From positions 191,105-255,104 of the forward strand of contig NZ_ML660188.1 of the NCBI RefSeq assembly GCF_007483665.1: a DNA stretch of 64,000 bases, in the 5' to 3' direction. Source of the DNA: Catellatospora sichuanensis (GTDB lineage Bacteria; Actinomycetota; Actinomycetes; Mycobacteriales; Micromonosporaceae). A model generated the notes under the pieces. That model saw only the letters and a program-made list of their open reading frames with translations, was not told the origin of the DNA and ran no database searches. The translations under genes and the position numbers were made by a program. Numbering within the stretch: position 1 is the first letter of the stretch; each line of letters begins with the position of its first letter. Shown one piece after another: positions 7,798 to 16,576 of this stretch.

Positions 7798-10700
7798 ATG
7801 ATTGAGACGGCTTCCGGCCAGATCGTGACGTTCTACTCCTTCAAGGGCGGGACGGGCCGCACCATGGCGCTCGCCAATGTCGCCTGGATCCTCGCCGCCA
7901 GCGGCAAGCGGGTGCTGGTCGCGGACTGGGACCTGGAGTCACCCGGGCTGCATCGATTCTTCAGGCCCTTCCTCAGCGCGGAGGCCGTCCGGAAGGCGCC
8001 AGGCGTCATCGACATGGTCCGCCAATACGAGGACCAGGCACGCAACAACACGCAACGTCCATCGGACTGGCTGATCGAGTACGCCAAGGTGTCGCACCTC
8101 GCTTTTCCCGTGCAATGGGAGTTCCCCAACGGCGGCAGGATCGACTTCCTCGCGGCCGGCAACCAGAACACCTATTACGCGGTCGCCCTCAGCGGGCTTG
8201 ACTGGGACACCTTCTACAACCGCCTTGACGGCGCGGACTTCTTCACCGCCCTGCGAGCGAACATGAAGCAGAACTACGATTACACCCTCATCGACAGCCG
8301 CACCGGCCTGAGCGACGTGGCCGACATCTGCACCCTCCACCTGCCGGACACGCTCGTGGACTGCTTCACCTTCAGCGAGCAGGGCATCGACGGGGCGGCT
8401 GAGGTCGCGACCCAGGTGGCCATGGCCCAGCAGCCACGCAAGATCCGGGTGCTGCCCGTTCCGATGCGTATCGACACGGCCGAGAAGGAGCGGGCCGACG
8501 CCGGGCGCCGGCTGGCCAAGCACCGCTTCATGGACCTGCCGGTGCTGCCCACCCCCGAGGATCGCGCCGAGTACTGGAGGACCGTGGAGGTGCCCTATCG
8601 GGCCTTTTACGCGTACGAGGAGATCCTGGCGACCTTCGGTGACGTTCCCGGTTCTCCGAACTCCATGCTCGGCGCCTACGAGAAGCTCACCGCGTACATC
8701 ACCGACGGCCTGGTGGACCACATGCCGCCGATGGAGGAGGCGGTGCGCATACGCGAACTCGAACGATTCAAGCGGCGGGTGGAGACGCACGAGATCCTTC
8801 TGTGTTACAGCCCGCGCGACGAGGTGTGGGCGGAATGGATCGAGAAGCTGCTCGTCGCCGTAGGGCTCAGGGTGAGCCTCGCCGGCAGCGACACCGTCGC
8901 CGTGCCCTCGGACCAACCGGGCCGGCGCAGACTGTCGATCATCTCGTCGGACTACCGGGCGGCTCCGGTGCTCCCCGAGCCCGTGGGGCAGGCCGCGCCG
9001 CTGGCGGTCTACGTCGCCGACGTGCGTGCGTGGAGCAGCGTGGCGCTGGAAGACTCGGCGTTCATCGCGGGCCATTCCGCCGCTGATGCGGCTGCCCGCG
9101 TCCTGCGCCTGGTCGGACGCCCTCCCGGCGACCAGCTGGCGTCGGCCAGGATCCGGTTCCCCGGCGAGGCCCACCGCGTGTTCAGCGCGCCCGCGCGCAA
9201 CCCGCGGTTCACCGGCCGGGACAGCGTGCTGCGTGACCTGCGCGCCCAGCTGCGATCTGCGGGTTCGGCCGTCGTGCTGCCGGTCGCGGTTCAGGGCCAG
9301 GGCGGGGTGGGCAAGACCCAGCTCGCGTTGGAATACGCGTACCGCTTCGGGGCCGCATACGACGTCGTCTGGTGGGTTACCGCCGACCCGCCGCAGTTCG
9401 TCGACTCCGCGCTGCTCGAACTCGGTGATCGGCTCGGCGTCGGCTTCGACCCCGGCGCGACCGACAACATTCGCCACGTCCTGCAGGCGCTCAGCGGTGC
9501 CGAGCACTCCGGGCGCTGGCTGCTGATCTTCGACAACGCCGAGGACCTCGCGCGGGTGAGCCCCCTGCTACCGCACGGCGGTGGTCACGTGCTGATCACC
9601 TCCCGCAACCGGGACTGGAGCGACCGGGCACAACCGCTGCACATCGACGTCTTCAAGAGGGAGGAGAGCGTCGCCCACCTCCGGCTCAGGCTTTCCTCAC
9701 TCACCGCGGACGAGGCGGAACGGATCGCGACGGCTCTCGGCGATCTTCCCATCGCCATCGCCGCCGCCGGGGCGCTCCTCGCGGAGTCCAGCACCCCCGT
9801 CGCCGATTACCTTCGCGCCGTCGAGGACGGCACCGCCACCACGCACTCGGTCCAGACGACGTGGACCCTGTCGCTGAACCGGCTGGCGGAGCGGTCCCCC
9901 GCCGCGTACCGCATGTTCCAGCTGTGTTCCGTGCTCGCTTCGGAGGTCGCGTTCGACCTGCTCAACAGCGACCGCATGGGGCTCGCGCTGGCGTCGACCG
10001 AGCCGGCCATGTCTGACCCGCTCATGCGGGGCGTCCTCACGAACCACCTCAACAAACTTGCGCTGATCAAACTCGACACGCACTCGAAGCAGATCCACGT
10101 CCACCGCCTCCTGCAGCAGATCGTGCAGGAACGCATGACACCCGAGGAGCTGATCGACACCCGGCACGAGGCGCACCTCATCCTCGCAGCCGCCCGGCCG
10201 GACGGCTCGGTCGACGACCCGAAGAACTGGGAGGCCCTCCGCCTGCTCTGGCCGCACCTGGTGGTTTCCGAGGCGGTCACCTGCACCGACGCGAAGGTTC
10301 GCCGGCTGCTGATCGACCGGGTGCGCTTCCTCGACCAGAGCGGTGAGCCCCGTGAGGCGGAGAGTCTGGCCGACCGGATTTCCGCAGACTGGCGCCGGCG
10401 CCTGGCCGACGACACCGAACCCGACACGGGGCTGCAGCACCAGCTGTTGGAGCTTCAGTTCAACATCGCCAACATCCTGCGCGCCACCTCGCGGTTCCAG
10501 GCCGCACGCACGCTCGACGAACTCGTCCTGGACGAGCAACGCCGACTGCTCGGCGCCCACCACCCGCAGACCCTGCGCACGAACGGCAGCCTGGCCGCCG
10601 ACCTGCGCGGGCTCGGCGAATACGCGGCCGCTCTGGAAATGGACCGCGTCCTGTATGACGCCTGGGTCGATGTATTCGGCGAGCACGACAACCTCACACT

Positions 10701-11634
10701 GAACGCGTCGACCAATTTGGCGGTCTCCCTCCGGTTGATGGGCGACTACCAGGCGGCCCTTGAGCGCGATCAGACAACCCTCCAGAGCAAGCAAGAACTA
10801 CTGGGCGAGGACCATCCGGCCACCCTGCACTCGGCCTCGTGCCTGGGCCGCGACCTTCGCGACGCGGCCAGGTACGCCGAGTCGGTCAGCCTGCTGCGGA
10901 GGGTGTATGGCGACATCGTCGCCAACCGCGGACCCGACCGCGTCGAGGCCTTCAACGCCCAGACCAACCTGGCGGTGTCCGTCCTGGCGGCCGGTGACGC
11001 CACCGAGGCGCTCACGCTGCTGCAATCGGCCTACGAGCAGCTGCGCTTCAGTTTGGGGCCGGACCACCCGCAAACCCTGGCCTGCCGGCTCAGCCGTGCG
11101 CTCACACTGCTCGCCACCGGCCATAACAGGGCCGCGGAACTGGAGCTGCGAACCATCGTCACGTCTTTCAGCGCATTGCTCGGTGAGGAGCATCCGCACA
11201 CCCTGATCTGTATGAGCAACCTCGCGGCGGTCTGCCGCTCGACCGGCAACGCCGACGGCGCGCGGGAGTTGGCCCAGCGGGCGGCCGAACACCTCGCCCT
11301 GAAGCTTGCTCCCGACCACCCGTTCACCCTGGCCGCACAGATGAACCACGCGGTGTGTCTGGCCGAGAACGACGACCTGGCCAAGGGAGCCGCGCTCACT
11401 GCGGACACGCTCACCTTCCTTGCCTCGACGCTCGGGCGACGACACGCAGACACGTTGCGCTGCCGGGCCAACCTCGCGCTGATGCGGCAGGCACAGGGCG
11501 GCACCGGCTCGGATGCCAGGCCGGATCCTGTGATCAGGGAGCTGGCCGATGCGATCGGCGATCAGCACCCCAGCGTGCAGGCTCTTCGCCTGGGCACATA
11601 CGTGCACCGGGTGGTCGACCCACACCCGTACTGA
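7798..11634 (+). CDS. fxsT: FxsT-like multidomain STAND protein: ParA-like, TIR-like, NB-ARC, TPR
   Basis: The 1278-residue protein has four modules. (1) About 8-320: a ParA/MinD-like P-loop domain with KGGTGRT at 16-22 and VADWDLESPG. (2) About 330-455: a TIR-like fold (ETHEILLCYSPRDEVWAEW). (3) About 470-760: NB-ARC with Walker A GQGGVGKT, Walker B LLIFDNAED, and VLITSRNRDW. (4) About 880-1250: repeated TPR-like units, each with a LGxxHPxTL signature. This order matches the FxSxx-COOH-system TPR protein FxsT. In that system FxsT accompanies a short FxSxx-ending peptide and the radical-SAM enzyme FxsB, none of which is visible here. The ATG at 7798 precedes SGQIVTFYSFKGG at the conserved position, but the ribosome site is weak. 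STAND proteins are ligand-triggered switches. Together with the kinase and vWA genes upstream this suggests a regulated effector or signalling system. Confidence 0.85.
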   Translation: MIETASGQIVTFYSFKGGTGRTMALANVAWILAASGKRVLVADWDLESPGLHRFFRPFLSAEAVRKAPGVIDMVRQYEDQARNNTQRPSDWLIEYAKVSHLAFPVQWEFPNGGRIDFLAAGNQNTYYAVALSGLDWDTFYNRLDGADFFTALRANMKQNYDYTLIDSRTGLSDVADICTLHLPDTLVDCFTFSEQGIDGAAEVATQVAMAQQPRKIRVLPVPMRIDTAEKERADAGRRLAKHRFMDLPVLPTPEDRAEYWRTVEVPYRAFYAYEEILATFGDVPGSPNSMLGAYEKLTAYITDGLVDHMPPMEEAVRIRELERFKRRVETHEILLCYSPRDEVWAEWIEKLLVAVGLRVSLAGSDTVAVPSDQPGRRRLSIISSDYRAAPVLPEPVGQAAPLAVYVADVRAWSSVALEDSAFIAGHSAADAAARVLRLVGRPPGDQLASARIRFPGEAHRVFSAPARNPRFTGRDSVLRDLRAQLRSAGSAVVLPVAVQGQGGVGKTQLALEYAYRFGAAYDVVWWVTADPPQFVDSALLELGDRLGVGFDPGATDNIRHVLQALSGAEHSGRWLLIFDNAEDLARVSPLLPHGGGHVLITSRNRDWSDRAQPLHIDVFKREESVAHLRLRLSSLTADEAERIATALGDLPIAIAAAGALLAESSTPVADYLRAVEDGTATTHSVQTTWTLSLNRLAERSPAAYRMFQLCSVLASEVAFDLLNSDRMGLALASTEPAMSDPLMRGVLTNHLNKLALIKLDTHSKQIHVHRLLQQIVQERMTPEELIDTRHEAHLILAAARPDGSVDDPKNWEALRLLWPHLVVSEAVTCTDAKVRRLLIDRVRFLDQSGEPREAESLADRISADWRRRLADDTEPDTGLQHQLLELQFNIANILRATSRFQAARTLDELVLDEQRRLLGAHHPQTLRTNGSLAADLRGLGEYAAALEMDRVLYDAWVDVFGEHDNLTLNASTNLAVSLRLMGDYQAALERDQTTLQSKQELLGEDHPATLHSASCLGRDLRDAARYAESVSLLRRVYGDIVANRGPDRVEAFNAQTNLAVSVLAAGDATEALTLLQSAYEQLRFSLGPDHPQTLACRLSRALTLLATGHNRAAELELRTIVTSFSALLGEEHPHTLICMSNLAAVCRSTGNADGARELAQRAAEHLALKLAPDHPFTLAAQMNHAVCLAENDDLAKGAALTADTLTFLASTLGRRHADTLRCRANLALMRQAQGGTGSDARPDPVIRELADAIGDQHPSVQALRLGTYVHRVVDPHPY

Positions 11635-11648
11635 TCGATCGTCCGCCC

Positions 11649-11677
11649 GCGCGGCTCGGCAGCTCGCCGGGCCGCGC
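11649..11677 (+). terminator. Terminator after the NB-ARC/TPR gene
   Basis: A 12-bp stem (GCGCGGCTCGGC at 11649-11660 with GCCGGGCCGCGC at 11666-11677, one G-U pair, 5-nt loop) begins 15 nt after the stop. Confidence 0.6.
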
Positions 11678-11746
11678 AGGATTCAGTCAACGGTCGGCCG
11701 TCGATCGAACGCTGGCAGTCGCGTGAACAGTGTGTCGGTCAGCCAG

Positions 11747-13855
11747 TCACCAGCGCGCGGCCTGCTGCCCCGGGAGCGCGGAGACCAGTGTGGACGTCTC
11801 CGCCGGCTCGTCGGCACCGGCGAGCGACGCCGCTGCGGCATCGGCGACCAGCTGCGGGATGCGCTCGGCGGGCACGGCGGGCGAGAGCAGGTAGCCCTGC
11901 ATCAGCGAGCAGCCCGCCGCGCGCAGCTGCCGCCGGGTCTGCGCGTCCTCGATGCCTTCGGCGACGGTACGCAGCCCCAGGGTCCCCGCGAGCGCGATGA
12001 CCGACGACACGATCGCGCTGTCGTGCTGGTCGGAGGTCATGCCCGAGACGAACGACCGGTCGATCTTGATCTCGTCGAGCGGGATCATCCGCAGGTGCTG
12101 CAGGGACGAGAACCCGGTGCCGAAGTCGTCCAGCGCCAGGCCGACCCCGAGGTCGCGCAGCTGGTCGATGGTCCGCATGGCGCGGGCCGGGTCGGCCATC
12201 AGAGCGCTCTCGGTGATCTCCAGCTGCACCAGACGGGCCGGTACGCGGTGCTCGGCCAGCCGATCGCGCAGCCGCGCGACGAGGTCGTCGCGGAACAGGT
12301 CCCGGATGCTGACGTTGACCGACGTACGCAGGTCGAGGCCCGCCGCCCGCCAGCGCCCGGCCTGGGCGACGGCGTCGTCGATGATGCGGTCGGTGAGCTG
12401 GTGCATCACCGGCGTGTGCTCGACGACCGAGATCACGGTGGCGGGCGAGACGGGCCGGCCGGTCGGGTCGGTCCAGCGCAGCAGTGCCTCCACACCGACG
12501 ATCCGGCCACTGACCAGGTCGGCCTGCGGCTGGTAGTGCACGGCGATGCGTTCGCGGTCCTCGGTAACGATGGCGTGGCGCACCTGGTCCAGCAGGGCCA
12601 GGCGCTGCGGGTGCCGGTCGGTGCCGGGGCGGTAGAGGGCCACGCAGACGTTGTCGCGCTTGGCCTCGTACATGGCGATGTCGGCGTGGCGCATCAGGGT
12701 GGCGAAGTCCTCGCCGTGCTGCGGGCTGACGGCGACCCCGACCGCGGCCGTGACCTCGACCTCGAGGCCGCTGAGGCGCACCGGGCCGTTGACGGCGGCG
12801 CTGATGCGCTGGGCCGCCAGCAGTGCCCGGTCGGCGTCGGACTCGTCGAGCAGTACGCCGAACTCGTCCCCGCCGAGCCGGGCGACCAGCGCACCGGTCG
12901 GCAGCCCGCCGCGCAGCCGCTCCGCGACTGCGGTCAGCAGCTGGTCACCGGTCTCGTGGCCGAGCGAGTCGTTGACGTACTTGAAGCCGTCGAGGTCGAG
13001 CAGAAGCAGGGTCGGGCCCTGGCCGTGGCGCAGCGGCTCGGCCAGCGCCTCGGTGTACGCCGACTGCAGGCTGGCCCGGTTGCCCAGGCCGGTCAGCGGG
13101 TCGGTGAGCGCGGCTCGCTGGCGTTCGGTCGACAGGCGCGCCATGCGCTCGACCGCGTACAGCGGCATGATCACCAGTGGCACGAAGCCGAGGCTGACGT
13201 GGCCGGTGACCGCGAGCACGGGGCTCAGCATGGTCAGCGCGCCGAGGTGTACGGCCGGGTCGCGCATGTTCGTCAGGCGTTCGCGCAGGCTCTCCGGCGG
13301 CTGGGCGCGGCCGCCAGCATGCGCCGTGCGCGGCTGGGTCACCATGACCAGCCAGCCGTAGACGGCCACGAAGGCGAGCGCCGCGCCGGCAACGGCGAGG
13401 GTGTCGTTGATCAGGTCGGCCGAGGTCACCGTGTGGAACGGGTCGGGCTCGCCGACCAGCAGCACCAGGTATGCGGCCCCGAAGGCGGCGGCGTAGCGGG
13501 CGGCGCCGAGCACGGCGTCGCGCCATGGCTGCCGGGCCCGGATGGCGATCACGGCCACGGCCAGCGTCTGGACCACGATCGCCGGGCCGAGTTCCCAGCA
13601 CAGCAGGATCGCGAAGGTGAACACCAGGGACGGGCTGATCACCGCGCCGGTGGCCTTGCCGGAGGCCGGCAGGTAGGTGACGGTCGCGGCGGCCAGCGCC
13701 AGGAACGTCATCACCCAGAACGGGGTCTTCTCCATGGCGAGCGGCACTTGCGCCAGGGTCACGGCGGCCAGCACTACTCCGGTCAACGTCAGCACGGCCG
13801 GCACCATCGCCGGTCGTCGGATCAGGGGCAGGCCGCCCACGGCCAGTGGCGTCAC
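11747..13855 (-). CDS. Membrane GGDEF-EAL cyclic-di-GMP turnover protein
   Basis: The 702-residue protein begins with a multi-span membrane region (about 8-240, roughly seven to eight hydrophobic segments, MASE-like). A GGDEF domain follows with an intact GGDEF motif near 328-332. The EAL domain is also intact: VEALLRW, NVSIRDL, LEITESAL, LDDFGTGFSSL, KIDRSFV, VAEGIE, QGYLLSPA. Both catalytic sites look complete, so it could make c-di-GMP from GTP and hydrolyse it to pGpG. No PAS or other soluble sensor is visible, so the membrane part probably senses. I prefer GTG 13855, which has GGGAGGG 4 nt upstream; an earlier GTG at 13891 would add 12 residues without a ribosome site. A 32-bp inverted repeat lies 68-99 nt upstream. 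It is monocistronic and convergent with the NB-ARC/TPR gene. In actinomycetes such proteins tune development and hyphal behaviour. Confidence 0.92.
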   Translation of the reverse strand: MTPLAVGGLPLIRRPAMVPAVLTLTGVVLAAVTLAQVPLAMEKTPFWVMTFLALAAATVTYLPASGKATGAVISPSLVFTFAILLCWELGPAIVVQTLAVAVIAIRARQPWRDAVLGAARYAAAFGAAYLVLLVGEPDPFHTVTSADLINDTLAVAGAALAFVAVYGWLVMVTQPRTAHAGGRAQPPESLRERLTNMRDPAVHLGALTMLSPVLAVTGHVSLGFVPLVIMPLYAVERMARLSTERQRAALTDPLTGLGNRASLQSAYTEALAEPLRHGQGPTLLLLDLDGFKYVNDSLGHETGDQLLTAVAERLRGGLPTGALVARLGGDEFGVLLDESDADRALLAAQRISAAVNGPVRLSGLEVEVTAAVGVAVSPQHGEDFATLMRHADIAMYEAKRDNVCVALYRPGTDRHPQRLALLDQVRHAIVTEDRERIAVHYQPQADLVSGRIVGVEALLRWTDPTGRPVSPATVISVVEHTPVMHQLTDRIIDDAVAQAGRWRAAGLDLRTSVNVSIRDLFRDDLVARLRDRLAEHRVPARLVQLEITESALMADPARAMRTIDQLRDLGVGLALDDFGTGFSSLQHLRMIPLDEIKIDRSFVSGMTSDQHDSAIVSSVIALAGTLGLRTVAEGIEDAQTRRQLRAAGCSLMQGYLLSPAVPAERIPQLVADAAAASLAGADEPAETSTLVSALPGQQAARW

Positions 13856-13922
13856 ATCGCCCTCCCAAGGCACCTTGCGGGCTGAGATCACACGAGCCGC
13901 CAGCCTAACCGACCAAAACGGG

Positions 13923-13954
13923 AAATCTGAGTATTCTGCGCTTTACTCAGATTT
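13923..13954 (-). promoter_or_regulatory. 32-bp inverted repeat upstream of the GGDEF-EAL gene
   Basis: AAATCTGAGTA (13923-13933) and TACTCAGATTT (13944-13954) form a perfect 11-bp dyad around a 10-nt centre. It is A/T rich in a GC-rich region and sits in promoter position, so an operator is likely. Confidence 0.6.
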
Positions 13955-14115
13955 CTCCCACATCCTCGTTTCTTCGGGAATGCCCTCCGGACGGAGATCA
14001 CGCCGGGTCGGGGCGTGACTGGAGCAACAGCGGCCACAGCCGTACGGCAGGTTCGTCACCCGCGCTCCCCATCAGCCCGATCGGGCGATTCACGCGGGAT
14101 GCCGGATGCGCCGGG

Positions 14116-14430
14116 TCAGCTGTCCTCGATCAACCTGTCGAGGCGGCGTACCAGGGCGGCGTGCTCGTCGGCGAGGCGCCGCACGCGGGCGGTGTCCCGC
14201 GGGTCGAGCGTGCGCCGCAGCTCGGCGACGGCTTCGAGCTCGTGTTCCCACTGCGACAGCCGGCCGGCGTCGGGAGCGGGGCGGCCTTCCTCCTGCTCGA
14301 TCAGGACGGAGTAGCACACGATCGCGATGCCCATGATGTCCAGGGCGGTCTGGTGGCTCACCGCCAGCCCTGCCGGCAGGGCGCTTTCCGGCGCGTTGTG
14401 CGCCACCGACTCGGTCACCGACACCTCCAT
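14116..14430 (-). CDS. Small hypothetical helical protein
   Basis: A protein of about 104 residues. I recognise no family. The sequence is largely helical: a hydrophobic helix (ALDIMGIAIVCYSVLIEQE) is followed by a charged Glu/Arg-rich coiled-coil-like half (LSQWEHELEAVAELRRTL, then TARVRRLADEHAALVRRL). Codon third positions are GC-rich as in neighbouring genes, which supports coding. The start is uncertain: ATG 14430 is chosen, but GTG 14418 has GGAGG 4 nt upstream and is equally plausible, while the earlier ATG at 14508 is less likely. It may be a small regulator or dimerisation protein; nothing in its context decides this. Confidence 0.5.
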   Translation of the reverse strand: MEVSVTESVAHNAPESALPAGLAVSHQTALDIMGIAIVCYSVLIEQEEGRPAPDAGRLSQWEHELEAVAELRRTLDPRDTARVRRLADEHAALVRRLDRLIEDS

Positions 14431-14653
14431 GTCGACCGGTGCGCCGCACGGATGATCGGCCACCGTGCTGGACGATACGCCCTGCCCGGAGCGCTGCGGC
14501 AGCAGCATCGATCATTCGGCGAGCGAGATCATCCGGGCCGCCGCGGCAGGCCTGGGACCGGTGGCAGGACACTTGCGCCGGACCGCCGCCCGCGCCGGAC
14601 CGGGAACACATGACGGCCGACGGGCGGTCTCACCGGCGGATCATCGGCATCGA

Positions 14654-14682
14654 TTGACATCACGATGGTGGCCGCGTAGGTT
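14654..14682 (+). promoter_or_regulatory. Promoter of the pectinesterase gene
   Basis: TTGACA (14654-14659), a 17-nt spacer and TAGGTT (14677-14682) form a near-consensus housekeeping promoter upstream of the pectinesterase start. Confidence 0.7.
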
Positions 14683-14687
14683 GCGGC

Positions 14688-14701
14688 GGAAAGCGCTTTC
14701 C
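14688..14701 (+). promoter_or_regulatory. LacI-family-type operator, GGAAAGCGCTTTCC
   Basis: A perfect 14-bp palindrome with the central CG typical of LacI/CebR-family operators starts 5 nt after the -10 and so covers the transcription start. Repression in the absence of a pectin-derived sugar is expected. Confidence 0.7.
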
Positions 14702-14755
14702 ATTTCGTGCGGCGTCCCGCTGGGACGCCGACGCCCCACAGAGTGGAGCCGACAC

Positions 14756-16447
14756 ATGTTCATCACCGACCTGCTCCGCCGCGCCCGATGGCGGCCGGTG
14801 GCGACCGCCGCCGCCGGCCTGGCCCTGGCCACCGCGATGGCCACGCTGACCTTCACCGCCACCGCCGCGGCGGCCACGCTCTACGCCGACGACTTCGAGG
14901 ACGGCAACTCGGCCGGCTGGACCTCCTCCGGCGGGAGCTGGAGCGTCGCCACCGACGGCAGCAGGGTGCTGCGCCAGTCCGGCACCAGCTCGGACGCCCG
15001 CGCACTGGCCGGGTCGTCGTCGTGGCGGGACTACACGGTCACCGCCCGGGTCAAGCCCACCGCCTTCAACGGGGCCAACCGCTTCACCGCCGTCATCGCC
15101 CGGGCCCAGTCGAACACCAGCTACTACTACCTGGCCCTGCGGTCCAACCACACCGTGGAGCTGAAGAAGCTGGTCGGCGGCTCGTCCACCACCCTGGCCA
15201 CCGCTTCGGCCACCGTCACCACCGGCGCTTGGCACACGCTGTCGCTGTCGGTGTCGGGCACCGCCCTGCGCGGCACGGTCAACGGTGCGATCGTGCTGAC
15301 CGCCACCGACGCCCAGTTCGCCACGGGGGGCATCGGTCTCGCGACCTTCTACGCCGCCGCGTCCTTCGACGACGTGACCGTGTCCGACAGCGCCGCGCCC
15401 TCCCCCAGCGCCTCTCCCCCGGCCACGCCTTCGCCGTCGAGCAGCCCGTCGGCCCCGCCGTCGGCCAGCCCGCCACCCGTCGGCGCGATCGTGGTGGCCG
15501 AGGACGGCAGCGGCCACCACACCACGGTGCAGGCCGCCGTCGACGCCGTGCCCGCGAACAATACGAGCCGCGTCACGATCAGCATCAAACCCGGCACCTA
15601 CCGGGAGCTGGTGACGGTGCCCGCGAACAAGCCGTTCGTGTCGTTCGTCGGCACCACCGGCAACGCCGCCGACGTCGTCATCACGTACGACAACGCCAGC
15701 GGCACGCCCAAGCCCGACGGCAGCGGCACCTACGGCACCACCGGCAGTACCTCGGTGATGCTGGAGGGCAACGACTTCACGGCCCGCAACCTGACCTTCT
15801 CGAACACGTTCGACGAGGCCGCCCACGACTACAGCGCCGAGCAGGCCGTCGCCGTGACGACCCGTGGTGACCGCCTGGTCTTCGACAACGTGCGGATCCT
15901 CGGCAACCAGGACACGCTCCAGCCGAGCTCCCCCAACGCGGCGACCGTCAGCCGGGCCTACTACCGGAACTGCTACATCGAAGGCGACGTCGACTTCATC
16001 TTCGGCCGCGGTACGGCGGTCTTCGACCGCTGCGAGATCCGCTCGCTCAACCGCGGATCGACGAGCAACAACGGGTACGTCACCGCGGCCTCGACCACCA
16101 TCACCAACCCGTACGGCTACCTGTTCACCCGGTGCACGCTGACCGCACCGGCCGGCGTCGCCGCGCAGAGCGTCCACCTCGGACGGCCGTGGCACCCCAG
16201 CGGCGACGTCAACGCGATCGCACAGGTGCTCCTCCGCGACTCCGTGCTGGGCGCCCACATCAAGGACGCCCCGTGGACGGACATGTCCGGCTTCTCCTGG
16301 CGGGACGCCCGGTTCTTCGAGTACCGCAACACCGGGCCCGGCTCCACCGTCACCGCGGACCGGCCACAGCTACCCGACGCGGACGCGCCGCAGTTCACCG
16401 CACAGGCATACCTGGCCGGCAGCGACGGTTGGAACCCCGTCAGCTGA
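14756..16447 (+). CDS. Secreted pectinesterase with N-terminal carbohydrate-binding-like domain
   Basis: The 563-residue secreted enzyme has a signal peptide (about 1-41, ending TATAAAA-T), a concanavalin/CBM66-like beta-sandwich (about 42-212; DDFEDGNSAGWTSSGGSWSV), a Pro/Ser linker (about 215-245) and a right-handed beta-helix pectin methylesterase domain (about 250-560). Catalytic motifs are present: GNQDTL near 383, the aspartate nucleophile in DFIFG near 412, and LGRPW near 480. It should remove methyl esters from pectin, exposing it to lyases; no lyase is in the window. GGAG lies 7 nt before the ATG. Expression is probably controlled by the operator at 14688-14701. A strong hairpin follows the gene. 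It is monocistronic. Confidence 0.92.
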   Translation: MFITDLLRRARWRPVATAAAGLALATAMATLTFTATAAAATLYADDFEDGNSAGWTSSGGSWSVATDGSRVLRQSGTSSDARALAGSSSWRDYTVTARVKPTAFNGANRFTAVIARAQSNTSYYYLALRSNHTVELKKLVGGSSTTLATASATVTTGAWHTLSLSVSGTALRGTVNGAIVLTATDAQFATGGIGLATFYAAASFDDVTVSDSAAPSPSASPPATPSPSSSPSAPPSASPPPVGAIVVAEDGSGHHTTVQAAVDAVPANNTSRVTISIKPGTYRELVTVPANKPFVSFVGTTGNAADVVITYDNASGTPKPDGSGTYGTTGSTSVMLEGNDFTARNLTFSNTFDEAAHDYSAEQAVAVTTRGDRLVFDNVRILGNQDTLQPSSPNAATVSRAYYRNCYIEGDVDFIFGRGTAVFDRCEIRSLNRGSTSNNGYVTAASTTITNPYGYLFTRCTLTAPAGVAAQSVHLGRPWHPSGDVNAIAQVLLRDSVLGAHIKDAPWTDMSGFSWRDARFFEYRNTGPGSTVTADRPQLPDADAPQFTAQAYLAGSDGWNPVS

Positions 16448-16500
16448 CTCCCGGGCCCCGGGCTCCTGATCATGCCTGCGGCGAGGCGTGGTCGGCCCGG

Positions 16501-16537
16501 GGTGTGTGCCCGCCGGAATCCCCGGCGGGCACACACC
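16501..16537. terminator. Bidirectional terminator, 16-bp stem
   Basis: GGTGTGTGCCCGCCGG (16501-16516) pairs perfectly with CCGGCGGGCACACACC (16522-16537) around a 5-nt loop, between the convergent pectinesterase and hydrolase genes. Confidence 0.8.
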
Positions 16538-16576
16538 GCCCGGCTGACGACGACCGTCCGCCGGGCCAGCGGCGGA

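Noticed and set aside
11549-13885. 778-codon plus-strand frame opposite the GGDEF-EAL gene
   Set aside because: Composition is unprotein-like and the minus strand has intact GGDEF and EAL motifs.
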